Part shown: piece after piece, positions 18,788-28,109 of the stretch
Layout: every line of letters starts with the position of its first letter
Numbering within the stretch: position 1 is the stretch's first letter
Origin: Isotricha intestinalis
Taxonomy: Eukaryota; Ciliophora; Litostomatea; Vestibuliferida; Isotrichidae
Direction: 5' to 3'
Assembly: GCA_023807065.1 (NCBI GenBank)
Contig: JAJJLU010000357.1
Location: 1 to 64,000 of the forward strand
DNA length: 64,000 bases
The notes under the pieces: model-generated
Seen by the model: only the letters and a program-made list of their open reading frames with translations
What the model was told of the DNA's origin: nothing
Database searches by the model: none
Position numbers and translations under genes: made by a program

Positions 18788-20485
18788 TTAATATTTTTTA
18801 AGTAACTCATCATTAATTTGTTTTTGTAAAGCCATGCATTCTTTTAACAATCCTGAATATTCATTATCATTAGCTTTAGAATCAATATAATTTTGTAATC
18901 CATAAATAGTATTTTCATTAGCTTGCATTTTTTTTTCTAAATCTCTCATTCTTTTATACATATCATTTTCTTCTAATTGAGCATTCTTAGTTCTATTTTT
19001 CAAAACTAAAGAAGTTAATAATTTATCATAATTTTCTTTATTAGATTTTAAAATTGTTAACAAACTTTTCATTCTATCAGAATCTCTTTGAAGAAAATCT
19101 TTCTGTGCATCAATTCTGTCAAATTTTTCACTGATTTCATTATTAATTCTATTTAATTTATCTTTATAATTCTTAATATCTTTCTTAAGAGTATCATCTA
19201 ATTTTTCTAATCTTTGTAATTTAACAACTAATTCCTCATATTTAGCTTTAGCTTCTTCTAAAGTATTAACAGATTTTTCAATCATATCTTTTTTCTCTCT
19301 AATTTTATCTTTTATCCCAGCACCTGCATTTTCTAAAGGGTTTTGACCTGCGTTTATTTTTTCTGAAATATTTTCTAATAAAGCAGCAACAACTTCTTCT
19401 TTTGCTTGAATTTCTTTATAATGATTTCTTTTAATACTGTCATAATTTTCAATAAATGCAGAATATTCTTTATCTTTCTGACTAATTGAATCAACTGCTT
19501 TTGTATTATCATTATTTATATTTGATTTCATTTCTCTTTCTAATTCTATTATTGATTTTTTATGACTTTCAATTATTTTTTTAGTATCTGGTATTTTTTT
19601 ATCTATATTATTTTTTTCCATTGTTTGTTCTTTTGCCTTTGCAACTAATCTTTGCTTTAATTCATCTATACTTAATCCAGCTTCATTTGTTTGTAATTCT
19701 AATTCTTCTTTTTTTCTCTGTAATTGAACAATTGAATCTTTCAATTTATGAGCTTCCATTTTATTAGGATTACTTTTCAATATATTTTCTCCTTCTATTA
19801 AATCACCATTTAATTTTGCCATTTCTTCTCTTAATTGATATATTTTCATAATATAATTTTGATTATCTTCTCTAATTTGCTCATATTCACTTTTTTGATC
19901 AGGATCTAAATCTAATAATTTTTGTTCAATTTTTTGAACGACTTTATTATTTTCATATTCAATTTCTTCTAATTCACTTAAAATTTTAGATTTCTCAATA
20001 TATAAATTATCACTTTCATCCATTTTCTTCTTATTATATAATTTCATTCTATTATAGACATCTTCAATATCTTCAGCTTTCATCATACTTCTATATTTAT
20101 CACCTGCTAAATTATAATCAGCTAATTCACCTTCTAAATTTTGAACTTCTTTAGAAAGAACTTCATATTGTTTATTTAAATTAGCATAAGTAGTCATATC
20201 AGAATTAATAGATCCAATTTCATTATTCATATTTAATATTTCTTTTGAAATATCATTTATCTTTGTTTTTAATAAAGTTACATAATAAGTTTTATCTTGT
20301 ATTTTTCTTTCTATTTTCTGTCCTCCACTTCCTTGAACTACTCCACTTAATCCTTGACGAGACACTGCTCTATCTATTACTTTCGTGTTTGTTGTAAATC
20401 CTATTGATTTCATTGTGTCTTCGTTTATTTGACGTTGTCCTGTTGGAAGACGTCCTGCACGAGAACCTGCACGTACGTTTGACAT
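18788..20485 (-). CDS. IFT74: Intraflagellar transport protein IFT74
   Basis: A 565-residue protein. The N-terminus is basic and Arg/Gly-rich (SNVRAGSRAGRLPTG), then VIDRAVSRQGLSGV and KIQDKTYYVTLLKTKI. This is the conserved IFT74 start, in which the basic region helps IFT81 bind tubulin cargo. From about residue 85 to the end it is almost continuous coiled coil, including LEGELADYNLAGDKYRSM, a family signature. Length is close to animal IFT74 (about 600). It acts in the IFT-B core complex that moves along axonemes. The gene is divergent from the B-box/PHR gene with only about 136 bp between start codons. It is strong evidence that the organism builds cilia. Confidence 0.93.
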   Translation of the reverse strand: MSNVRAGSRAGRLPTGQRQINEDTMKSIGFTTNTKVIDRAVSRQGLSGVVQGSGGQKIERKIQDKTYYVTLLKTKINDISKEILNMNNEIGSINSDMTTYANLNKQYEVLSKEVQNLEGELADYNLAGDKYRSMMKAEDIEDVYNRMKLYNKKKMDESDNLYIEKSKILSELEEIEYENNKVVQKIEQKLLDLDPDQKSEYEQIREDNQNYIMKIYQLREEMAKLNGDLIEGENILKSNPNKMEAHKLKDSIVQLQRKKEELELQTNEAGLSIDELKQRLVAKAKEQTMEKNNIDKKIPDTKKIIESHKKSIIELEREMKSNINNDNTKAVDSISQKDKEYSAFIENYDSIKRNHYKEIQAKEEVVAALLENISEKINAGQNPLENAGAGIKDKIREKKDMIEKSVNTLEEAKAKYEELVVKLQRLEKLDDTLKKDIKNYKDKLNRINNEISEKFDRIDAQKDFLQRDSDRMKSLLTILKSNKENYDKLLTSLVLKNRTKNAQLEENDMYKRMRDLEKKMQANENTIYGLQNYIDSKANDNEYSGLLKECMALQKQINDELLKKY

Positions 20486-20621
20486 TTTTTTATACTTTTT
20501 TCTTGATAGTTATTGTTTTTTTATATTGAATTATTTAGGTTTTAAATTGATATTTAAATTATTTTTTAATTATTTTTTATTATTAATTTTTTTAAATTCA
20601 TGTTTTATTTTATATTTTTTT

Positions 20622-22283
20622 ATGAGTGATAATGAGGATATTTTACCTACTTTAAATGATAAAATTAAATATGATATTGATGATGAAAGAATAACATATA
20701 TAGATAAAAAGGATAAAAAGAAAAAGCTTAAAAAAAAAGTTAATAAAGAAAATAAAAAAAAGGAAAAAGAAAGAGAAGAAATAACTCCAATAACAATAAT
20801 AAATTCCGAAACAATAAATAATACTAATAATTTCTTTTCATTAAATAATGTTTTTTGTGCTTTTCATCTAAAAGAAGGAATAAAATTTGATACAAATGAC
20901 TTTTCAATTGTATGTACAAAATGTATAGAAGAAGGAAAAGAAAGTCAACTTCAATTTTCTAACTTAATAAATAAAGAAATAATCAATAAAGAAAAAAAAA
21001 ATATTACTGAAGATATAATAACATGTAATAATCATAATAATAAAAAAGGAAGTTTTTATTGTGATGAATGTAAAGAATTTATTTGTAAATTTTGTTTTGC
21101 TGAAAATCATAGAAATCATAAATGTCATTTACCAGAAATAATCAGTGAAGAATTTAAAAATTATATTTATGATTCAATAAATAATACTAAAAAATTAAAA
21201 CCTGTTTTAGATAAAACTATTGATGAAATTTCTGAAATTTCTTCTAATTTAAAAATACAAAAAAATGATATTCTTAAAGTTCCTTCTTCTTCAATTGTAA
21301 TTATTACTAATAATAATAATAATCAAATTGCAAATTTTTTAGATAAATTTAATCTTATTCTTAATAATTTAGATGATGAAGTTTTTTCTGATTTCGAAAG
21401 ACATGAAAAAATAAAAGAGAAAATCCAAATTTATAAAAAAGAAATAAGTGAAATTTCTAAAAAATTAAAAAACGAAAATAATAATTTAAATAATTTTCAA
21501 TTATGTATTTATCATAAAACATTAAAAGAAAAAATAACAGAAATAGAGAAATTTATTTCAACATCATTTAATTTTTTAAACATAAAATTAGTTTCTTTAA
21601 TAGAAAAATGTGAAAAATCAAAGCCAAATATATTAAATGATTTAAATTTATTAAATAAATCAATTTCAAATTATGAAAATACTTCAATGTCATCAATTTT
21701 AACAGGACAAGCTTCAAATAGTATTTTATTAAGAAGATTTTTACGTTTTATTCATAATGAAATAAAATTTTTTAAAAATACTTCTTTATTAGTAAAAGCA
21801 AATTCACAAATTTTTTTATCTGGATTATCAATTTGTGGAATTTATATAAATAGGAAAAAAATAAAAGATCCAAATAATGATTATAATAATAATTTATCAA
21901 ATAGACCTTCTTTAAATATTCGAGTTAATATATTTTCATATGATATTGAATCAGGAATTAAAGGAGAAAATATTTTTGAAGAAGAATTTGTAATTTATGG
22001 TATTGTTGATTCTAATAATCCAAGTCAAATTATTAATTTTTCAAAAGGAGTTAAATTTCAAAGTGAAAAATATTATTTAATCACCATTGAAAATTTCTCA
22101 AATGTTAGTTATTGTGATTTGTGGGTGGGAAGTGTTGGAAATTATAAACATGAAGGAGTTCATACTATCAAATGTCATAACACAAATATTGAATTTGAAT
22201 TTAAAGAAACTAAAGGAATTCAAACTGATTTTGATGAATTTAATTCAGGATTAATTGAAGGTATTCTATTCTGTAAAACCTAA
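20622..22283 (+). CDS. B-box zinc-finger protein with C-terminal PHR-like domain
   Basis: The frame is open from 20526, but the first in-frame ATG is 20622 (MSDNEDILPTL), giving 553 residues. An acidic/Lys-rich N-terminus is followed by a zinc-binding pair: FCAFHLKEG with a CTKC, then a classical B-box ITCNNHNNKKGSFYCDECK with CKFCFAENHRNHKCH. A coiled coil spans roughly residues 180-370. The C-terminal 150 residues have the PHR pattern: an N-terminal GLSICGIYI, FQSEKYYLITIENF, and a final GLIEGILF. No RING finger is visible, so ligase activity is not implied. The layout resembles TRIM-family scaffolds. Confidence 0.75.
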   Translation: MSDNEDILPTLNDKIKYDIDDERITYIDKKDKKKKLKKKVNKENKKKEKEREEITPITIINSETINNTNNFFSLNNVFCAFHLKEGIKFDTNDFSIVCTKCIEEGKESQLQFSNLINKEIINKEKKNITEDIITCNNHNNKKGSFYCDECKEFICKFCFAENHRNHKCHLPEIISEEFKNYIYDSINNTKKLKPVLDKTIDEISEISSNLKIQKNDILKVPSSSIVIITNNNNNQIANFLDKFNLILNNLDDEVFSDFERHEKIKEKIQIYKKEISEISKKLKNENNNLNNFQLCIYHKTLKEKITEIEKFISTSFNFLNIKLVSLIEKCEKSKPNILNDLNLLNKSISNYENTSMSSILTGQASNSILLRRFLRFIHNEIKFFKNTSLLVKANSQIFLSGLSICGIYINRKKIKDPNNDYNNNLSNRPSLNIRVNIFSYDIESGIKGENIFEEEFVIYGIVDSNNPSQIINFSKGVKFQSEKYYLITIENFSNVSYCDLWVGSVGNYKHEGVHTIKCHNTNIEFEFKETKGIQTDFDEFNSGLIEGILFCKT

Positions 22284-22471
22284 TTCTGTTATTTTTTTAT
22301 AAAATTGTTTTTGTAATTAAATCAAATTTATAAATCTCTTTATTAACCAATTAAAAAAAAAAAAATTATATTCCCAAAAAATAAAAAAACAAATAAATAA
22401 ATCAAAAATTTCTTATATCAGATTGTAAAAAATATAAAAAATAGAATAAACTGAACGAAAAGATGATATAC

Positions 22472-22957
22472 TTACAATCTTCTTCCTCTTCTTCCTCCTT
22501 TTCTTCTAGTACTATCAGTAGGAATAGGAGTAACATCTTCAATTCTACCAATTTTCATTCCTAACCTAGCAAGAGCCCTCATAGCAGCTTGAGCACCTGG
22601 TCCTGGAGTACGAGTATCAATTCCTCCTCTACCACGAAGCTTAATGTGAATTGCATCAATACCTAATTGCTTTAATCTAGCAACAACATCAGCAGCAGCC
22701 ATCATTGCTGCATATGGAGAACTCTCTTCTCTATCTGCTTTTACCTTCATTCCTCCTGTTACACGTGCGTATGTTTCACGACCTGATAAGTCTGTTACGT
22801 GGATGAAGGTGTCGTTGAATGTTGCACAGATATGACATACTCCAAATGTGAATATTCCTTCTGATTTTTCTGGACCTAAATATGCAACTTTTTGAGCAGC
22901 TCCCTCTTCACCTTCTTCTCCTTTTTGGGCTTTTTGCTTTCCTTTTGCTTTACTCAT
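22472..22957 (-). CDS. RPS14: 40S ribosomal protein uS11 (RPS14)
   Basis: A 161-residue protein. It carries the conserved uS11 core [51 protein letters not shown], and the highly basic C-terminus [20 protein letters not shown], nearly identical to other eukaryotes. It binds 18S rRNA in the platform of the small subunit. The N-terminal tail is Glu/Gly-rich and about ten residues longer than in animals. The segment [16 protein letters not shown] differs from the common RATGGNRTKTPG version. Base composition is less AT-rich than the neighbours, as expected for a highly expressed gene. The gene is intronless. Confidence 0.97.
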   Translation of the reverse strand: MSKAKGKQKAQKGEEGEEGAAQKVAYLGPEKSEGIFTFGVCHICATFNDTFIHVTDLSGRETYARVTGGMKVKADREESSPYAAMMAAADVVARLKQLGIDAIHIKLRGRGGIDTRTPGPGAQAAMRALARLGMKIGRIEDVTPIPTDSTRRKGGRRGRRL

Positions 22958-23235
22958 TTTTTTGTATCTAAATGAAAATATTATTTATTTTTGAAAAATT
23001 AAATTAAGTTTTTTTTAATTTTTTTAAATTGTTTTTATCTTTTATTTAGATTTTATAAATATTAACATTATTTTCAAGTTAATTAATAGAAAAAAAACAT
23101 ATAAAAATGAATAAAAAAAGGAAATTAAATTAAAGTATTTTTTATCATAATTTATCCAGTAAAAAAAAATGACTATATCCCAAAAAAAACCTTAACTCAA
23201 AAAAAATTTAAAAAAATACTAAAAAAAAACATTTT

Positions 23236-23961
23236 TTAGTTCATTCTTCTAACTAATTTATTAATTTCTTCTTCTCTATTTCCCCAATCTCCTCCATTAA
23301 TAAAAGAGTGATTTTTATTATTCCACCCTCCTTTAGGATTATTCATTTTAAAAGTCCAAAGGAAAGAATTAGCTTCTTTAAAATGAGGTCCAACTTGATA
23401 TATTTCTTCAATTAAATCTTCAATACAAGTGATACCGAATTTTCCAAGAGATTGTTCAATAATGAAATTATCACTTAAAGGAATTCTAGCATGATTAATT
23501 TTAGCAAAGCCTCTTTTATAAATTAATTCAGAAATAGTTTTTCTATTTGGATAACCGTAAACAACATAAGGTTCAATTTTTTTTAACATATTCATAGTAG
23601 CTTTATTTATTTTTACAAAAACACCATTATTTAATTGTCTTAATCTAAGTAATCTTAAAATTTTTGTTACTTGAGGTCTAATATGATTAATACCTTTTAT
23701 TCTTATTACAAAAGCAACTTTTGCTTCTGGAGGCATATAAAAATTTCCTGAGTTACGAGCTTCTCTTTTCATTTCTATTAAATGTTGTTCTTCTTTTAAT
23801 AAAGATTCATGGTATTGTTTTCCACGAGATAACCATTCTTCTCTTCTCTTTTTTACTAATTCTTTCCTCTTTGCTCTTGATTCTTCTAAATTTTTCTTCT
23901 CTAAAGCTTCTCTTTCTGTTTTTTTCTCAAATGATGCTGGAATAAAGGTGTCTTGAATCAT
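23236..23961 (-). CDS. RPL7: 60S ribosomal protein uL30 (RPL7)
   Basis: A 241-residue protein. A basic helical N-terminal extension (about 1-75) is followed by the uL30 core: VAFVIRIKGINHIRPQVTKI, LRLRQLNNGVFVKIN, VVYGYPNRKTISELIYKRG, and the C-terminal SLGKFGITCIEDLIEEIY. This matches eukaryotic RPL7 in length and order. It sits near RPS14 on the same strand, and is divergent from RRP41 with a 178-bp shared upstream region. The 22958-23235 spacer between the two ribosomal genes shows nothing else. Confidence 0.96.
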   Translation of the reverse strand: MIQDTFIPASFEKKTEREALEKKNLEESRAKRKELVKKRREEWLSRGKQYHESLLKEEQHLIEMKREARNSGNFYMPPEAKVAFVIRIKGINHIRPQVTKILRLLRLRQLNNGVFVKINKATMNMLKKIEPYVVYGYPNRKTISELIYKRGFAKINHARIPLSDNFIIEQSLGKFGITCIEDLIEEIYQVGPHFKEANSFLWTFKMNNPKGGWNNKNHSFINGGDWGNREEEINKLVRRMN

Positions 23962-24139
23962 TTAAATGGATATTTTTCACAATTAATTTTTAAAATTATT
24001 TATTTTAGGGAAATTAATTATTTTTTTTTTAATGATTTATAATAAATTGTTGACACTTAAAAATTTTAGTTCTCTTTCCCATTTTTAAAATAAAAAATAA
24101 AAAAAAATATTTTAATTTAAAAATATTTTATCTTAAATA

Positions 24140-24859
24140 ATGAATAAAGAACCATTATTTATAGGAGAATTTCGTCAAGATGGAAGAAAAGCAAAAGAAA
24201 ACAGAGAATTGAAAGTAAAAATGAATATAACAAAAGATTCAAATGGAAGTTGTATGTTAAGTTTAGGACAAACAAAAGTGATTTCTTGGATAAATGGACC
24301 AAGAGAATCAAAATCAAGAACACAAGAAAAAAAAGGAAGTGTAAAATGTATTTTTACTCAAGCCCCATTTTCAGGAATGATAAGAAAAAAAGATTTTAAA
24401 AGAGATTTAAAAATGAGAGAATTTTCAAAAATATTAAAAGATATATTTGAACAAATCATTAGACTTGATTTATATGCAAAAAGTGAAATTATAATTAATG
24501 TTTTAGTATTACAAAATGATGGTAATTATAAAAGTGCTTCTATAAATGCAATAACTTTTGCTTTAATTAATGCTGGAATTTATATTAAAGATTCAGTTGT
24601 TGGGATTAATGTTGGTTGTAGTGAAGATGATATATTTATTTATGATTTACAATTACAAGAAGAAAAACAATATATTCCTATTTTAAATGTTGCTTTTTTA
24701 CCTCATACTAAAAAATTAGTTTATACTGAATTAGTTAATGCTAAAACTCCTTACAATAAATTAAGTTTATTAATGAAAGAAGCTGAAGATGCTTCTTTAC
24801 TTTTATATAATGAACAAAAAAAAATATTACTTCAAGAATATTATAATAAAGATGAATAA
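24140..24859 (+). CDS. Exosome complex subunit RRP41 (RNase PH-like)
   Basis: A 239-residue protein. The N-terminus has the RRP41 signature EFRQDGRKAKENRELKVKMN, then GSCMLSLGQTKVISWINGP and a RNase PH-type core ending with LLYNEQKKILLQ. RRP41 forms the ring of the eukaryotic RNA exosome for 3'-to-5' RNA decay and rRNA processing. Length is close to human EXOSC4 (245). Eukaryotic rings are usually catalytically inert and I cannot judge phosphorolytic residues here. The gene is divergent from RPL7. Confidence 0.9.
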   Translation: MNKEPLFIGEFRQDGRKAKENRELKVKMNITKDSNGSCMLSLGQTKVISWINGPRESKSRTQEKKGSVKCIFTQAPFSGMIRKKDFKRDLKMREFSKILKDIFEQIIRLDLYAKSEIIINVLVLQNDGNYKSASINAITFALINAGIYIKDSVVGINVGCSEDDIFIYDLQLQEEKQYIPILNVAFLPHTKKLVYTELVNAKTPYNKLSLLMKEAEDASLLLYNEQKKILLQEYYNKDE

Positions 24860-25098
24860 TATATAACAATAATATTTAAAATAAAAAATAAATAAAAACA
24901 ATTTTTTTAAAAATATTATAACTAGGAAATACTTCGAAACAATAAAAAAAATAAAAAAGAAAAATAATGAAATCTACAATGATATATTATATATATTTAT
25001 ATAAAAGAAAGTGAATGTAATGAAAGAAATTTATAACTTTATGATTAATATTTTATATATTTTAAATAATGATTTTTTATATTTATGTAATAATTCTT

Positions 25099-25842
25099 TT
25101 AGTCTTTTTTACGCTTTTTACCTTTTCCTTTTTTTAATACTTTTTCTTCTTTTTCATTTTCTTCTTTTTCTTCATTTATTTTTTTATTTTTCTCTCTTAC
25201 TTCTTGTGCTTTTTTTCCTTTTTCTTTAATAAAATTTACTAATTCTTCAGTAGCTAAATCTTTTTCTTTTTTTTTTTTTGGCAACATATCTTTACAAAAA
25301 CTCGAAGTTAAAAGAAAAGTAAATAACATAATAACTCCTAAAATATACCAAATATATTTTTCAATTAATCCTGGATCTTTTTTATTTTTTTCAGTTTTTT
25401 CTATATTTTTATTTATCTCCTTAATTAAATCATCTTGTTCATAAGTGAATAAAAGAGAAGGAATATTATCACCTTCAATTTGAATTAAATTTGAAATTTC
25501 TTCCTTTTTTAAATCATAATTATCAACATTTTCAGGAGAAATTAAATAATCTATTTGTTCTTTATTAATCTTTTTTATACATTTTGCTAACATTTCCATA
25601 ATATATTTTGTATATAATTTATCTTTATTTAATTTTGTTGTTTGCATTGTTAAAGTTAAATCTTTAATTCCTCCGTCTTGTTTCAAAGCATGTTCGATTA
25701 AATTTAAACAACTTACCATTTTTACTTCATGCATTGCTGTTTCATAAGACACATAATATGGATCCAATTCTTTGTCTAAAATAATATCACATATCAAAGT
25801 TTCAATTAAACAAATAAATATTATTATGATGTTTACTTTCAT
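25099..25842 (-). CDS. Type I membrane protein of unknown family
   Basis: A 247-residue protein. An N-terminal signal peptide (VNIIIIFICLIETLIC) starts a luminal part of about 145 residues with two cysteines (near 45 and 88). One transmembrane segment follows (about 164-182, YIWYILGVIMLFTFLL). The cytosolic tail is extremely Lys/Glu-rich with a terminal KKGKGKKRKKD. The layout resembles ER-resident adaptors with charged coiled-coil tails, but no family is recognised. It is upstream on the same strand of a second small signal-peptide protein. Confidence 0.65.
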   Translation of the reverse strand: MKVNIIIIFICLIETLICDIILDKELDPYYVSYETAMHEVKMVSCLNLIEHALKQDGGIKDLTLTMQTTKLNKDKLYTKYIMEMLAKCIKKINKEQIDYLISPENVDNYDLKKEEISNLIQIEGDNIPSLLFTYEQDDLIKEINKNIEKTEKNKKDPGLIEKYIWYILGVIMLFTFLLTSSFCKDMLPKKKKEKDLATEELVNFIKEKGKKAQEVREKNKKINEEKEENEKEEKVLKKGKGKKRKKD

Positions 25843-26020
25843 TTAAATAATAAATTCATAAAAATTAAATTAAATATTTAGGTTTTTTGAAAGATAAATT
25901 TTTAATTTTTTTTAGAATTTAAATAATATATTTTTTTGGTTGTTTAATATTTCATGTTTATAAACAATTTATTATAATAAAAAAAAGATATTTTTTCTAT
26001 AATTCCACTTTATTCTTGAT

Positions 26021-26368
26021 TTATAAGAAAATAATTCCAAGAAATATAATAATAAAAGAAACATGTAAATAATTTCCCTTACAATCAATTTTAATACTTT
26101 TAGCATTATATAGTCTTTTTAATCTATTTTTTTCTTCATCAAGAGAATCTTTTAATTTCCATTGAAGAAAAGAACAAAAAGTATTTACATAAGCATTAAT
26201 TCTTGTTTCAACTGTGCAACATTTATAATCTGCATTATGAGAAATGGCATTATTACACTTAAGATTATTTGGAAAATTCATCATACATTTTTGTTTCATT
26301 TCTTCAATATTATCATCACAATAAATTAAAGATAGATTTATAAAAAGAAAAATAATTTTCCAATTCAT
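26021..26368 (-). CDS. Small Cys-containing secretory-pathway protein, 115 aa
   Basis: A signal peptide (IIFLFINLSLIYC) is followed by an 80-residue domain with a Cys spacing that includes KCMMNFPNNLKC and a CC pair. A C-terminal hydrophobic stretch (LHVSFIIIFLGIIFL) ends the protein without a charged tail. This suggests either a GPI-anchored or tail-membrane protein, with disulphide-bonded ectodomain. No family recognised. It is divergent from the ULK-like kinase gene with only 67 bp between start codons. Confidence 0.6.
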   Translation of the reverse strand: MNWKIIFLFINLSLIYCDDNIEEMKQKCMMNFPNNLKCNNAISHNADYKCCTVETRINAYVNTFCSFLQWKLKDSLDEEKNRLKRLYNAKSIKIDCKGNYLHVSFIIIFLGIIFL

Positions 26369-26435
26369 GGTTATTTTATTACTTATTAAAAATTAATATT
26401 AAATTTAAAAACAGAGAATAAATAAATATTAAAAA

Positions 26436-27821
26436 ATGATGATTGGAGAATATTCATTAGAAAAAAGAATAGGAAAAGGAGCTTTTTCTGAAGTTTATAG
26501 AACACAAAAATTAGGTGATAATACAATTTATGCCACTAAAAAAGTTCAAAAAGAAACATTAACAAATGAAAAAGTAAAAGGATATTTTAACAATGAAATA
26601 TTTATTCTAAAAAATATATCTCATCCAAATATAATTAAATTATATGATATAAAAGAATCATTAAATACATATTTTTTAATATTTGAATATTGTAATGGAG
26701 GAAGTTTAATGCAATGTTTAGATAAATATAAAAAAAAAAATTATGAACCATTTCCACAAGAAATAGTACAACATTTTATGAGACAAATTGTAGAAGGATT
26801 ACGTTATATTCATAATATGAAAATATTACATAGAGATATAAAATTAGATAATATTTTAATTAACTTTAAATCAAATAAAGATTTAGAAAATTTAAATTAT
26901 TTAAATTCTGAAGTTAAAATTATAGATTTTGGATTTGCAAGATATTTAGAAAATGATAATTTAGCACAAAGTATTTTAGGAAGTCCAATGTATATGGATC
27001 CTCACCTTTTAAGAAAAATGAAAAGATTAGATAATAATAATTCTTTTGGTTATGACCAAAAAGTAGATATTTGGTCTTTGGGAACAATTTGTTATGAAAT
27101 GTTAATTGGAGCTCCTCCTTTTAATGCTCAAACTATTGATGGTTTAGTAAATAAAATTTCTGAAGGTGATTATAAAATACCTAATAATTTAAAATTATCA
27201 AAAGAAGTTATTAGCTTTTTAAATGGAATGTTACAATATAATCCTAGTTTAAGATTAGATATTAATTCACTTTATAATCATAATTTTCTTGTTAAAGATA
27301 TTAAAGATTTTCATCCCATTGATATTCAAAAATGTGAAAGTAAATTTAATAATAAAAATGAAATTATACTTAACACTAAAGATCAACAAAATATTTGGTT
27401 TTTATTTCAAACAGAAGACGAAGAAAATAATAAAAAAATAAAATTAGATGATATTCCTAATAATTTGGTTGATATAAATAGAATGAAAAATGATAATACT
27501 GAATATAAAAGAATAGAAGGTCAACCAGAAGAAATTTTAAATGTAAATGAAAATTATGAAGATTCAAATATTGAGAATAAAAACGATAAAATTAATGAAA
27601 TAAATTCAGCTCAGTTTTCTAATTTAAATATAAATAAAATAAATAATAATAATAATAATAATAATGATAATAATAATAATGATGGTAATTTGTCTTCTGA
27701 ACAAAAAGAATTATTGAAAAATGCTTTTGAATTAAATAATAAAGATTTTTTCTATGTAGAACCAATGATTCTTCCAATTCCTCCGACTGAAGATCCTTCT
27801 TTATTCCAAATTGATCTTTAA
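26436..27821 (+). CDS. ULK/ATG1-like serine/threonine kinase
   Basis: A 461-residue protein. The kinase domain starts almost at residue 1 (YSLEKRIGKGAFSEVYRTQ), with YATKKVQK, HRDIKLDNIL, DFGFARYL and an activation segment ILGSPMYMDPHLL. The latter reads Met-Asp-Pro instead of the usual Ala-Pro-Glu; I recall similar forms in protist ULK-like kinases. Catalytic residues are otherwise intact. The C-terminal 170 residues are Asn/Glu-rich with a long AAT repeat, and end in a Pro-rich tail (PMILPIPPTEDPSLF). The N-terminal kinase layout suits ULK3/ATG1/fused-type kinases. The exact role, autophagy or cilium, is not determined. Confidence 0.85.
   Translation: MMIGEYSLEKRIGKGAFSEVYRTQKLGDNTIYATKKVQKETLTNEKVKGYFNNEIFILKNISHPNIIKLYDIKESLNTYFLIFEYCNGGSLMQCLDKYKKKNYEPFPQEIVQHFMRQIVEGLRYIHNMKILHRDIKLDNILINFKSNKDLENLNYLNSEVKIIDFGFARYLENDNLAQSILGSPMYMDPHLLRKMKRLDNNNSFGYDQKVDIWSLGTICYEMLIGAPPFNAQTIDGLVNKISEGDYKIPNNLKLSKEVISFLNGMLQYNPSLRLDINSLYNHNFLVKDIKDFHPIDIQKCESKFNNKNEIILNTKDQQNIWFLFQTEDEENNKKIKLDDIPNNLVDINRMKNDNTEYKRIEGQPEEILNVNENYEDSNIENKNDKINEINSAQFSNLNINKINNNNNNNNDNNNNDGNLSSEQKELLKNAFELNNKDFFYVEPMILPIPPTEDPSLFQIDL
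27640..27682 (+). repeat. AAT trinucleotide repeat encoding polyasparagine
   Basis: The coding sequence contains a nearly uninterrupted AAT run with one GAT break, producing an Asn tract in the ULK-like kinase tail. Similar shorter AAT runs occur at about 6553-6578 and 8542-8562 in other genes. Confidence 0.8.
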
Positions 27822-28109
27822 TTATCAATTTTGAATCAATAATTAAATAAAAAAATTTATAAATTATTATTGAAAATAATAATTTTAATTGTGTTTATCA
27901 ACATCATGAATTTATTTGTTTTTAATAATGGAATTATGATTTACTTCTTTGATTATATTTTTACTTTAATTTTTAATAAAATAAATAAAGAAAAATAATA
28001 ATTAGTTCTTTTTGAAAAAATTAAATTTTTGATTTATTTAATTAAAAAATTAAATCTATGATTTATTTAATTTACATATTATCCAAAAATAAATAAATAA
28101 TAAATAAAA

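Noticed and set aside
20526..20621. N-terminal membrane segment on the B-box protein
   Set aside because: The open frame upstream of 20622 has no ATG, so this hydrophobic stretch is 5' noncoding DNA.
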